A DNA stretch of 64,000 nucleotides from CAZRHR01 sp964578885. GTDB lineage: Bacteria; Bacteroidota; Bacteroidia; CAIKAF01. Positions 51,627 through 60,406 of this stretch are shown piece after piece; the first letter of the stretch is position 1, and every line of letters starts with the position of its first letter. The stretch lies in contig CAZOEO010000007.1 of NCBI GenBank assembly GCA_964578885.1, positions 62,001 to 126,000 on the forward strand, read 5' to 3'. A program made the translations under genes and the position numbers. Below the pieces are notes generated by a model, which was not told the origin of the DNA, made no database searches, and was given only the letters and a program-made list of their open reading frames with translations.

Positions 51627-52255
51627 ATCCAGCGAATTACTTCAAATGCCTCAGCAAAGGGAGTTCCTATTTGAACCCCTCGTGTGGTGGCCAGTGAACG
51701 AATAAAATTTTCATTCAAATAATTGCGATGGCCTTGCGATGCATAAGCCTTGAGGGCTTCGGCCTTGATTTGAATGGCCGCTTCTTCCAGAATAACAAAC
51801 GAAGTGGTATTCAGAGAAATATTGTTCCAAGGCATTTCATATCCTAAAATGGAAACATGTTTAAAAGCGCGAACGCCTTCTTCGAAGATGACCTGATGAT
51901 CCTGATGAATATCTGTGCTACAGGGCAGAAACACCAAATCTGGTTGAACCCGATTTCGCACTTTGATTAGTTCTTCCAAAATTTCTTGCCGGTAAGTTTT
52001 GAACATCCGAACAGGAAAATTGAAAATAATCAGGTTCTCAGGGGCAATTCCCAGCACTTTGGTGGCCGCCTTCACTTCGATTTCTAAGGTATTGGGAGGC
52101 AAGCCTTCCGGCAGAGAATTTTCGCAAAGGGAAAAAGCAATATAATACACCTCCACGCCTTCACTGGCTAATTTGGCGATGGTACCGCCACAACCCAACT
52201 CTCCATCATCGGTATGCGGGGCTAACACAAGAACTCTTTTGGCTTTTGGAATCAT
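51617..52255 (-). CDS. PIG-L family N-deacetylase
   Basis: 212 aa. RVLVLAPHTDDGELGCGGTI carries the zinc-binding AHxDD-like motif (His14, Asp16, Asp17), and LPCSTDIHQDHQVIFEEGVRAF the downstream HxDH ligands. PIG-L/LmbE enzymes remove N-acetyl groups from sugars. The gene is flanked in overlap by GNAT and GT61 genes (10 nt and 4 nt), so it probably works on a sugar of this polysaccharide. Confidence 0.9.
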   Translation of the reverse strand: MIPKAKRVLVLAPHTDDGELGCGGTIAKLASEGVEVYYIAFSLCENSLPEGLPPNTLEIEVKAATKVLGIAPENLIIFNFPVRMFKTYRQEILEELIKVRNRVQPDLVFLPCSTDIHQDHQVIFEEGVRAFKHVSILGYEMPWNNISLNTTSFVILEEAAIQIKAEALKAYASQGHRNYLNENFIRSLATTRGVQIGTPFAEAFEVIRWIWR

Positions 52256-53349
52256 TTTTTTAAGGGAAAATCAGTAAAATGGGGCAATGTGTCCCGAAGA
52301 ATGGATTCGTTGTATATCAGGTTCTGATTGCTGTAATGATCGCAGGTTGGATCAGATTCATGGGGAAAGAAACTAACACCATACTGAATTTTCAATATGT
52401 TGCAGAGTTTAAAGTAATGGAATTTATACTGGCTTTGTGTTAAATAAGCCTCATTGGTCAAATCCCAAAACACCCCACCCGTCGATTTAAAAAGCAAATT
52501 CACCAATCCGGCACCGGTGATGGCTGCGGCAGAATGAGAGCGTCTCATTAAGGCGATTTGTTCAAAAAAGCTCAGCTCTTCCATGGCCACGGGCATCAGG
52601 CCCAGTTCTTTGAAAAAAGCTTCCGCTTTGTCTTCCCGATCAAACTTCCTTCTTTTGGCTTTTTTCCGGGAAATATAGACGCCCGGTATCATGGCATCTT
52701 GTGCGTTGAACTTTGTATCGAGGGCACCGAACAGTAAGTTACGAATGGACGCCACGTGTTCGGGAATAAACATGGGGGTCCAGGGCTTTACCTCCGGCAT
52801 GAATAAATGAGGAACTTCCAGATGCACATCTTCCGGAATCACTTCCCATTCCAACTCAGGAAACAACTGCAATGTTTCCTGAACAAAAGGCAATTGATGC
52901 CAGGTTTCAGGATAAATGAGACGCACCTCTTTAAAAAAAGGACGCGCCATCAGCAGTCTTGGAATGCATTCTGTAATCCAGAAATAATAACTGAACCAGG
53001 GTGAATGCACCAGCAAATAGGTTTTGTTCTTATCTAATCGTTTGCTTTTGATGCTTTTACCTAAACGAGACACCCATTGTTGCTCCACGGCTTTGCGCCA
53101 ATGTTTCAGATAAGCAGATTCATCATAGCCGCTAAAACCTAAATTAGGCGCACATCCTTTTACCAACAAGTTGTTTTTTAAAACCAACCCGTAGTGGTTT
53201 ACAAAGACGTGATGTAATTCTTTTACGCCAAGTTTCACCTTTAAATAGGCCTCATCTTTGCGGAAAAGAGGTCCCCATTCAGGCCGGAGATTTACCGGAG
53301 GTTGGTAAATAATTTCTTGCACAAACCCTGATGGCTCAATTTTATACAT
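52252..53349 (-). CDS. GT61-family glycosyltransferase (second copy)
   Basis: 365 aa. WFSYYFWITECIPRLLMARPFFK and GVYISRKKAKRRKFD and the late RSHSAAAITGAGLVNLLF, in place of the HGAGL motif, belong to DUF563/GT61. It is shorter and divergent from the 39,267 copy. Overlaps PIG-L by 4 nt. Confidence 0.8.
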   Translation of the reverse strand: MYKIEPSGFVQEIIYQPPVNLRPEWGPLFRKDEAYLKVKLGVKELHHVFVNHYGLVLKNNLLVKGCAPNLGFSGYDESAYLKHWRKAVEQQWVSRLGKSIKSKRLDKNKTYLLVHSPWFSYYFWITECIPRLLMARPFFKEVRLIYPETWHQLPFVQETLQLFPELEWEVIPEDVHLEVPHLFMPEVKPWTPMFIPEHVASIRNLLFGALDTKFNAQDAMIPGVYISRKKAKRRKFDREDKAEAFFKELGLMPVAMEELSFFEQIALMRRSHSAAAITGAGLVNLLFKSTGGVFWDLTNEAYLTQSQYKFHYFKLCNILKIQYGVSFFPHESDPTCDHYSNQNLIYNESILRDTLPHFTDFPLKK

Positions 53350-53394
53350 GCAAAAAGTTGAAAGCAGGTGAGTGAAACAATTGGTGCTTAAAGG

Positions 53395-54342
53395 TCAAAA
53401 TAATTTCTTGGTAAACCCAACCAAACTGCGTAAGACAGGTCCCAATCCAGGCAAAGCATATAAAAGCATAACGGCCAATGGCTTATTGGTTTTCCCGTTG
53501 TATCCTGCCGGAAATAAACGCCATGAAGTCCAGCCCATTTTTCTTACTTGCGCCCATTGTTCCGCTTGAAATGCTTTCCGGGCCAGATGGAAATAGCACA
53601 TGCTCAGCAACCGATTTTGGCTGGCAAGCGGCAAAGGTTGTAGTTCAGGCCTTTTAAAAATGGCTTGTAAACAGGTTAATTCCCGTTCCCATTTATCTGG
53701 TGCACCGTGGGTAAAACTATCCGGTGCCGCTACATACACGGTCGTAATTTCCGGGACTTGAATGACCGGAACACCCGCAGCCACCATCCGTAAGGAGGTA
53801 TCCATGTCCTCACAAATCTGAATTTCCGGATCAAATGGATGTGCCAGCATCACGTCTCTATGAACAGCCCAACGCTGCGGATTTACGGTAAATTCTAAAA
53901 AATAAGTTTTCCAATCTATTTCCCCGCGGAGTGGACAATGCCTTGGTGCGCGATTTCCCTGCGCATCCTCGTCAAATGCATGGGTAAAAAAGAAGGCTTT
54001 GGGCATACCTGCTGCCAAAATATGGCGGTGCAAGGTTTCCAAATGATGTGGAAGATGTACGTCGTCGCTATCTAAAAAACAGATATACTGCCCATTAGAC
54101 TCTTCCACTCCCCTATTTCGAGTAATACAACGCTCCATGTTTTGGGAATGCCGGATTACCCTTTTGGCAGCCAGAGGATGCGCCAGGGCCAGGGCCACAG
54201 ATTCATCCGTAGAGGCATCATCTACAATCAGGGTTTCAAAATCCTGAAAAGTTTGTTGCATCAAAGAGTCTAAAGCCTTGTTTAAAAAAGCGGCTCTGTT
54301 GTACACAGGGACAATGACAGAAAAAAAGGGACGCGATTCCAT
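53395..54342 (-). CDS. GT2-family glycosyltransferase
   Basis: 315 aa GT-A enzyme. FSVIVPVYNRAAFLNKALDSLM, TLIVDDASTDESVAL, ICFLDSDDVHLPHHLETL and QICEDMDTSLRMVAAG are standard. The layout resembles the 47,005 gene. 45 nt separate it from the GT61 gene, the widest junction of this stretch. Confidence 0.9.
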   Translation of the reverse strand: MESRPFFSVIVPVYNRAAFLNKALDSLMQQTFQDFETLIVDDASTDESVALALAHPLAAKRVIRHSQNMERCITRNRGVEESNGQYICFLDSDDVHLPHHLETLHRHILAAGMPKAFFFTHAFDEDAQGNRAPRHCPLRGEIDWKTYFLEFTVNPQRWAVHRDVMLAHPFDPEIQICEDMDTSLRMVAAGVPVIQVPEITTVYVAAPDSFTHGAPDKWERELTCLQAIFKRPELQPLPLASQNRLLSMCYFHLARKAFQAEQWAQVRKMGWTSWRLFPAGYNGKTNKPLAVMLLYALPGLGPVLRSLVGFTKKLF

Positions 54343-54347
54343 GGTTC

Positions 54348-55337
54348 TTAATCCGGATCTCTAAAATCGGTAGGGTCAATGGTTTTTCCCCGAACCCCTT
54401 TCCATGCATGCCATGCGGCCAGGTTCCAAAAATAATCCTCCATCATGGCCTTTTTCTTTTGAGAAGAGGACAGATAATATCGGGTAAAAAATTTGACCAA
54501 AGTCCACCATCCACCGCGGTCTTGAAGTGCCGATGCAGGAGAAGCTCCCTCCCAGCGCATCTTCATAAAATACTTATTTCGTTTTCCGTAATACACCAAA
54601 GGGAGTTTCATGCCTTGGTGTAAATTGCCGGAAGATTGCTTAAACGAACCGGAGCTTTCGTGCAAAATGATGGCCTCCTTCACATAGCGGGTGGAAACCC
54701 CGACTTTTTTCAAGCGCAAAAAATAATCTTCTTCTTCACAGAACATGAAAAAATCCGTATCCATGAAGCCATGTTTGGCAATAATGGAAACAGGAATCAA
54801 TAAAGAATGTCCATAAATTCTTGCTTCCCGGTCGGTAAGTTGATCCCAGCAATCGCTGAGCAAGGCGCCTTTGAGTTTATCGTAAGGAGAATTGGGGTCG
54901 GAAGCTTCATCGGGACCATATGTGCCGGCATAATGCACCACATCCGGATGTTCGGACATGAGCGTTGTATTGGAATAGACGGCATCGCCATAGGTGAGAT
55001 ATGCTTTTACGAGAGCAGAAAGGGCTTGCGGACGAACCGTAGTATCGTTGTTTAACACCCAGAGCAAGTCGGCACCTTCCTTTAGCGCAAGATCACTTAC
55101 CCATTTATTTCCACCCGCATAACCCAAGTTTTCACCTGTTTCCAAAATGCGCAGCTGAGGGAAAGCCTGCCTTAACTTTTCGGCCGAACCGTTGGTAGAA
55201 CCATTGTCTATCACAATCACTTGCATGTTAGGATAGTCCATGGCCAACAAAGACCGTAAACAAGCGGCAGTGGTTTCGTATTTAAACCAATTCAGAACGG
55301 CCACATACACTAAGGGCAGCTGGTTTTGCATAAACAT
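54348..55337 (-). CDS. GT2-family glycosyltransferase, rhamnosyltransferase-like
   Basis: 329 aa. VYVAVLNWFKYETTAACLRSLL, VIVIDNGSTNGSAEKL, NLGYAGGNKWVSDLAL and LLWVLNNDTTVRP form the WcaE/RfbF-like group, often rhamnosyl- or hexosyltransferases. FFMFCEEEDYFLRLKKVG follows. Donor inferred only loosely. Confidence 0.88.
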   Translation of the reverse strand: MFMQNQLPLVYVAVLNWFKYETTAACLRSLLAMDYPNMQVIVIDNGSTNGSAEKLRQAFPQLRILETGENLGYAGGNKWVSDLALKEGADLLWVLNNDTTVRPQALSALVKAYLTYGDAVYSNTTLMSEHPDVVHYAGTYGPDEASDPNSPYDKLKGALLSDCWDQLTDREARIYGHSLLIPVSIIAKHGFMDTDFFMFCEEEDYFLRLKKVGVSTRYVKEAIILHESSGSFKQSSGNLHQGMKLPLVYYGKRNKYFMKMRWEGASPASALQDRGGWWTLVKFFTRYYLSSSQKKKAMMEDYFWNLAAWHAWKGVRGKTIDPTDFRDPD

Positions 55338-55349
55338 TTGAGTAGAGAC

Positions 55350-56498
55350 TCAATCCTGAAATAGTTGATTGAGTTTTTGATTATAAGCAGAATCGAAAGA
55401 TTCAGTGCTAAAGGTTTTCTTCACCGCTTCGGAAACCTGCCCGGCCCATTCAGGTTTTGGCGGGTTCAACAGGTAATTTTCCAGAATTTGTGTTAGGCCA
55501 TCCACATCGCCCACTTCAAAAAAAACCCGGTCGTCCATGCCGTTCATCAGCTCAATATTGGCAGGAATACGAGTGAGTGCAACTCTGAGACCAGACAAAA
55601 GATATTCAATGGCCGAATTAGACATTCCCTCTGACAAGGTGGATAAAATGCCAACGTCCATGTAACTCAGCAATTCACGAATTCCTCCCAGCGCACCTGG
55701 AAAAATCACCTCGTGGTATAAACCCAAATCAAATGCCAGCGCTTTGGCTTCTGATACTTTCAAACTTAAACCAGGAGGAATGCCAGGTAGAATAAGTAAA
55801 AATCTCTTGTCCGGATATTTTAATTTCAAGTTGTGGAGGGCCCTAAGAACCGTAAGGTGGTCTTTTTCTGAGAAAAAATTGGCTGTCATCACCATTTTCA
55901 AATCAAAATGGTGGTTTTGGGCAAAAAAAGCGTGAAAATCCCATTCCGTAGACATCCGGTTCCGGTTACTTTGGCGGTGCAATGGGTTGTTGATTACGGA
56001 GATATTTTGAGCCACCTCCGGATGCCGGTTGGCCCAAAAGTTGGCCACGGTTTTTGAATTTGCAATAAACTCGGGCGTCCATCTGACGGCTAATTTTTCT
56101 TTATTACCAGGTGCATCAATGGGCGCAATGCCCCATTGGTGCCACCAATGCGTTTTTGCACCGGCCACTTTCCAGATAAGTCCACCCAGAAAATTACAAT
56201 GTGAAGTGGCTGTGATAATGAGATCAGGATGGTATTTCCATCTTAGTCTTAATCCAAATAAAAAAGCCTTGAAAATAAAGCGAATGCTCATTCGCTGACC
56301 CATTTGCAAATCCGGGATAAAGAACCATTCAATTCCCTTCTTTTCCAGATCGGCAACCAAATCACGTTTTCGACTAAAAGCGCCAAAAACCACCTTATAA
56401 CCGCGTTTTTGACAAAGGGACGCAATTTCTAAACTATGTAATTCGGTCCCTCCGTAGGTGAAAGATGGAATAAAAAAAATAATGTTTTTGGGCTTCAA
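55350..56498 (-). CDS. GT4-family glycosyltransferase, tandem copy 1
   Basis: 382 aa. IIFFIPSFTYGGTELHSLEIA (GG-x-E start), ANFFSEKDHLTVLRAL, KALAFDLGLYHEVIFPGAL and VGILSTLSEGMSNSAIEYLLSG in pieces. It shares block order and several stretches with the next gene upstream (56,510), so the two are probably a tandem duplication with diverged specificity. 12-nt gap to its GT2 neighbour. Confidence 0.88.
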   Translation of the reverse strand: MKPKNIIFFIPSFTYGGTELHSLEIASLCQKRGYKVVFGAFSRKRDLVADLEKKGIEWFFIPDLQMGQRMSIRFIFKAFLFGLRLRWKYHPDLIITATSHCNFLGGLIWKVAGAKTHWWHQWGIAPIDAPGNKEKLAVRWTPEFIANSKTVANFWANRHPEVAQNISVINNPLHRQSNRNRMSTEWDFHAFFAQNHHFDLKMVMTANFFSEKDHLTVLRALHNLKLKYPDKRFLLILPGIPPGLSLKVSEAKALAFDLGLYHEVIFPGALGGIRELLSYMDVGILSTLSEGMSNSAIEYLLSGLRVALTRIPANIELMNGMDDRVFFEVGDVDGLTQILENYLLNPPKPEWAGQVSEAVKKTFSTESFDSAYNQKLNQLFQD

Positions 56499-56509
56499 AA
56501 AACAGTTCT

Positions 56510-57676
56510 TTAAAAGGGTTTACGCTCAAAGTTAGTGAATAAGGAACGGCGGGAGGCATGAAATTTATCGAAACCATGTGCCTCCAAAACGCGTTTTCGG
56601 TTTTGTTCCCCCAATTCCTTTCTCAATGAAGGGTTTGTCATTAGTGCTTCCAGCATTTCGGTCAACTTATGGGCATCATTTGGTGGAAAATAACCAAGGC
56701 TATAATCTTCTCCTAATGCTTCCTTGTTTGGTGGAATAGACGTCGCCAATACAGGTAATCCATACACCATATATTCCATAATGGAATTTGAAAATCCTTC
56801 GGAATAGGTAGACAAGATACCAATATCTGCCTGCATTAAAAGCTCATGGGGGTGCACGACGGCACCATGAAACTTCACCCGATGCTCCAGTTTCAAGTCG
56901 AACGCCAGTGCCTTTGTTAACATTTCCTGGGGACTGGTCCCCGGCGCAGAACCAACACAATGAAAAACAAACTCTTGTTCCGGATGTTTTTCCCTGTAAA
57001 TAACCAATGCCCGCAATACGGTGGCATAATCCTTTTCCGGGAAAAAATTAGCAATCATTAATAAGTGAAGTGGTCTTGAACCCACCGTAGCATAATCTTT
57101 ATCAATGGCCTCAGGAATATTCGCAATGGCATTGTGAATAATCACCACCGAAGATTTTGGAACATTATGGCGCTGGGCAATAAAATCCGCACAAGCCTTA
57201 CTATTGGCAAGATACTTAGGATTAAACCTCATACAAATGGATTCCCATATCGTTACAGGAATATGACTATCTACAGACCGTTGATTCCAAACAAAATAAG
57301 AAGCACCCGTGAAAGGCCAGCTCAACCCACAAAGAATGTTAGGAAAATAAGTAAAACCCATAATCAAGTTCGGCTTCAGCTTTCGCAAAAACAAAGTGAA
57401 CCTTACGATTTCCAATAGTTTTACTAACCGCGATGAATCGCTGAATACAGAAGGATATGTTTCGTAGCGGATGTGATGAAAATCCAAAATCTCCCTGAGT
57501 TGTCCATCCTTTCCCAAACCCACGATTACCGGTTCATATACACCCACCTTAAGAATAGATCGGGCATAAAAAACGGCTTGTTTTTCTGCTCCTCCCAAGG
57601 TCAGTGAAGGAATCACAATGACTGCCGTTTTCTTTTTTAAACCTGGCTTGAACAGAGATGTGAACCACTGTATCAT
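56510..57676 (-). CDS. GT4-family glycosyltransferase, tandem copy 2
   Basis: 388 aa. AVIVIPSLTLGGAEKQAVFYA, IANFFPEKDYATVLRAL, KALAFDLKLEHRVKFHGAV and IGILSTYSEGFSNSIMEYMVYG parallel the 55,350 gene block for block. Overlaps the 57,673 GT2 gene by 4 nt. Confidence 0.88.
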   Translation of the reverse strand: MIQWFTSLFKPGLKKKTAVIVIPSLTLGGAEKQAVFYARSILKVGVYEPVIVGLGKDGQLREILDFHHIRYETYPSVFSDSSRLVKLLEIVRFTLFLRKLKPNLIMGFTYFPNILCGLSWPFTGASYFVWNQRSVDSHIPVTIWESICMRFNPKYLANSKACADFIAQRHNVPKSSVVIIHNAIANIPEAIDKDYATVGSRPLHLLMIANFFPEKDYATVLRALVIYREKHPEQEFVFHCVGSAPGTSPQEMLTKALAFDLKLEHRVKFHGAVVHPHELLMQADIGILSTYSEGFSNSIMEYMVYGLPVLATSIPPNKEALGEDYSLGYFPPNDAHKLTEMLEALMTNPSLRKELGEQNRKRVLEAHGFDKFHASRRSLFTNFERKPF

Positions 57677-58611
57677 TGGGTAAACCCTTTAATTTTTTGA
57701 TACGTTTTGGGAATCATATATTTATACAAATCATCTTTAAAACTTGGATGATGTGAAAAACGATGGGCATAGCGAATGAATTTAAAAAAACGCCACCTTT
57801 TCTTCAAATTTAACACACCTTCATTATCTGGCATTTTCAGCTGTTGGCGAGCTAAATCTACCATTTTGACGCCGATGGTTTCCGAGAATCGTTCTTGCGT
57901 ATATGCATCCACATGTTGCAGCATTTCCAATTGTCTTTCAATCCCCAGGTTCAAAGATTCAGCGGATTTGGAGATGCCACCCGGATGCTGGCGATACACC
58001 CCCATGGTTCCCGGGATTTGAATTACTCTACCGTGAGAAGCGAGCATCATTTCAATCACCATATCTAATCCTCTGGCCCGATAAATCCAATCCGGCCAGG
58101 AGGTAATAAGTCCGTTTCGGTACATCAACGAACAAGTTGGGATAAAATGATGCAGAATAACCTCTTCCATTCCACATTCCTGAAAGCCTTCTTCATAGGG
58201 ATAGGGACGTTGTACGCCTTCCCATGAAACGTCAACTTTGTGCCAAGTCATGACCGCATCGAGTCGGGATTCCATGGTCTGAAACTGCCTTTGAATTTTT
58301 TCCGGATCAGTCCAGTAATCGTCTCCTTCACAAACTGCCACGTACTTACCACTACAGGCCGAAAGTACCCTGAGCCAGTTGCCTACCATCCCCAGGTTTT
58401 TGTCTGAGGTCAAAATGCGAACGGGAAACGGAAAATCCTTTGTTTTTTCCCGAATCACGTCGAGGGTGCAATCGGGTGAGGCATCGTCGCCTATCACTAC
58501 CTCTACTTTGCCTTCAAATTTTTGCAATGCAATCCCCCGAAGGGTTTCCTCAATAAAAGCTTCCTGTAGATAGGTGATGACGGCAATGCTCACGTCTGGT
58601 TGATCTGCCAT
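57673..58611 (-). CDS. GT2-family glycosyltransferase
   Basis: 312 aa. VSIAVITYLQEAFIEETLRGI, VVIGDDASPDCTLDVI, YVAVCEGDDYWTDPEKIQRQF form the common CapG/WbbN-like GT2 group. Sits between a GT4 gene and the formyltransferase gene (4-nt spacing). Confidence 0.9.
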   Translation of the reverse strand: MADQPDVSIAVITYLQEAFIEETLRGIALQKFEGKVEVVIGDDASPDCTLDVIREKTKDFPFPVRILTSDKNLGMVGNWLRVLSACSGKYVAVCEGDDYWTDPEKIQRQFQTMESRLDAVMTWHKVDVSWEGVQRPYPYEEGFQECGMEEVILHHFIPTCSLMYRNGLITSWPDWIYRARGLDMVIEMMLASHGRVIQIPGTMGVYRQHPGGISKSAESLNLGIERQLEMLQHVDAYTQERFSETIGVKMVDLARQQLKMPDNEGVLNLKKRWRFFKFIRYAHRFSHHPSFKDDLYKYMIPKTYQKIKGFTQ

Positions 58612-58615
58612 GTTA

Positions 58616-59332
58616 TTAATCGGAAGTCGATAAATCTATTTTAATGTAAATGCGTCGGCCGTCCTCATCCCTGAACCAGGCATTGGCATAAGGATCATGA
58701 GTTAAAGCCCGAAGGCGATTGATGGCCTCCCTAAAAGTGGTAGGTTCGTCCAATTGGATTTCACAAAGCTTGCGATAATCTGCAATGCTGTTATAATTCC
58801 CGGAATCAGGCTGAAATGTCTTGTAGTCGCCTGTTAGTACGAAGGGTAAATACGCATCTAATAAATCTAATTCGGCCCGGATAACCCGGTCGTAAGCTGT
58901 TTTAGATGTATCGTATGCATAAACCGGCACTTGCTTTTGCGCAATCACCGGACCAGAGTCTACGCCTTCATCCATTTCGTGAAGTGTCGCCCCAAGTGGC
59001 AATCCATTTAAAATAGAAAAAACTTGTGGAAACCAACCTCGATTATACGGGTTTAAACCCGGATGCAGGTTAATGCAGCGTACCTTTTGAACCAATTCAA
59101 CGGGAAAAATTTGCTTACAATGAGCGGAAAAAATCAAATCGTAGGACTGAATCAGCCTTTCTACGTTTTGCTTCACATCCATCATGATGGCCCCATGGGA
59201 CAAAAACGATGCCGGATCAGGATTCTTAATGCTGAAAGCCACATCAGGTTCGGGATATCCCAAATCCAAAATGCGTCGTTTTACTTCTTGCATTAAGAAT
59301 AGATTATCGGTCACCAAAAGCAAACGCATCAC
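58616..59332 (-). CDS. Sugar N-formyltransferase (VioF/WbtJ-like)
   Basis: 238 aa formyltransferase fold. The catalytic Asn, His and Asp are visible: Asn88 and His90 in CINLHPGLNPYNRGWFPQVF, and Asp125 in HEMDEGVDSGPVI. The NPYNRGWFPQVFSI stretch is typical of the enzymes that formylate dTDP-4-amino-4,6-dideoxyglucose, using N10-formyl-tetrahydrofolate. A short C-terminal part (ADYRKLCEIQLDE to DPYANAWFRDEDG) replaces the tRNA-binding domain of methionyl-tRNA formyltransferase. The next gene upstream, a VioA-like aminotransferase (zero-gap), would supply the substrate. Confidence 0.88.
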   Translation of the reverse strand: MMRLLLVTDNLFLMQEVKRRILDLGYPEPDVAFSIKNPDPASFLSHGAIMMDVKQNVERLIQSYDLIFSAHCKQIFPVELVQKVRCINLHPGLNPYNRGWFPQVFSILNGLPLGATLHEMDEGVDSGPVIAQKQVPVYAYDTSKTAYDRVIRAELDLLDAYLPFVLTGDYKTFQPDSGNYNSIADYRKLCEIQLDEPTTFREAINRLRALTHDPYANAWFRDEDGRRIYIKIDLSTSD

Positions 59333-60406
59333 TCAGATATATTTTCGAATCAAGTTCGTAATTAAATCCACCTCTTCTTTTTTCAAATCCGGGTACATGG
59401 GCAAACAAAGCACCCGCAGCGAAATATCTTCTGCTACCGGACAAGATTGCTTGTGGGTGAGATATTTGAGCGTATTTAAGGACGGGTAAAAATATCTTCT
59501 CGTGCTCACGTAGTGACCTTCCAAGGCTTGTTTTACCCGAAGTAAAGACGCCTCATCGGGAAAAAAGACGGGGAAATAAGCGTAATTGTACCATGTACCT
59601 TCCGGGATCACAGGAAAAGTCAAGGGTAATCCTTTTAATTTTTCCTTGTAATGACTGGAAATTTGCCCGCGTTTCCGAATAATGTCATTCACATCCGGAA
59701 GAACGCTGAGCCCCATGGCTGCGTGAAATTCAGAGTTTTTGGCATTAATGCCCACACAGACAAAATCTTCCGGGCCCTCATGGCCGAAATTCCGCATGTA
59801 GGCCGCCTGTTTCATGATTTCCGGCTGGGTAGAAAACACGCCTCCGCCTTCCACGGTATGAAAAAGTTTGGTGGCATGATAGCTGCATGTGGTGATGTCA
59901 CCATAGGCAAGCAGGCTCTTGTCCTTGTAACGAACCCCAAAAGCGTGGGCACCGTCATAAATCAATTTTAATCCATGCTTTTTCGCAATGCGTTCCAGAC
60001 TTTCTACGTCGCAGGGAATACCGTAAACGTGGGTAGCCAGAATAGCAGTGGTATCGGGTGTAATGCACTTTTCTACGGATACCGGGTCGATGTTGCAGGT
60101 ATCGGGCAAAATATCTGCGAAAACAGGTTGGCAGCCTTCCCAGAGCACGGAGCTCGTAGTGGCTACATAGGAAAATGGCGTGGTAATCACATCACCTTTA
60201 ATACCAAGGGCCTTAATGGCCAGCTGAATGGCGATGGTTCCATTGCCCAAATACAAATTGGGCACACCCGTAAAGTCGGTTATTTTTTCTTCCAGTTCAT
60301 TGACCAGGGGGCCAAAGTTTGTCAGCCAACGACGCTCAAAAACAGCCTGGATATATGCCTGATATGTAGCAAGGTCGGGCAAATATGGTTTAGTAACGGT
60401 AATCAC
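59333..60406 (-). CDS. VioA/FdtB-like sugar 4-aminotransferase
   Basis: 357 aa DegT/DnrJ family. ITVTKPYLPDLATYQAYI, RWLTNFGPLVNELEEKI, NGTIAIQLAIKAL, TTPFSYVATTSSVLWEGC and the PLP lysine in CSYHATKLFHTVEGGG (Lys180) are close to VioA-type dTDP-4-keto-6-deoxyglucose 4-aminotransferases. Product expected: dTDP-Qui4N, substrate of the formyltransferase directly downstream. RmlA/RmlB are not in the window. Confidence 0.88.
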   Translation of the reverse strand: MITVTKPYLPDLATYQAYIQAVFERRWLTNFGPLVNELEEKITDFTGVPNLYLGNGTIAIQLAIKALGIKGDVITTPFSYVATTSSVLWEGCQPVFADILPDTCNIDPVSVEKCITPDTTAILATHVYGIPCDVESLERIAKKHGLKLIYDGAHAFGVRYKDKSLLAYGDITTCSYHATKLFHTVEGGGVFSTQPEIMKQAAYMRNFGHEGPEDFVCVGINAKNSEFHAAMGLSVLPDVNDIIRKRGQISSHYKEKLKGLPLTFPVIPEGTWYNYAYFPVFFPDEASLLRVKQALEGHYVSTRRYFYPSLNTLKYLTHKQSCPVAEDISLRVLCLPMYPDLKKEEVDLITNLIRKYI

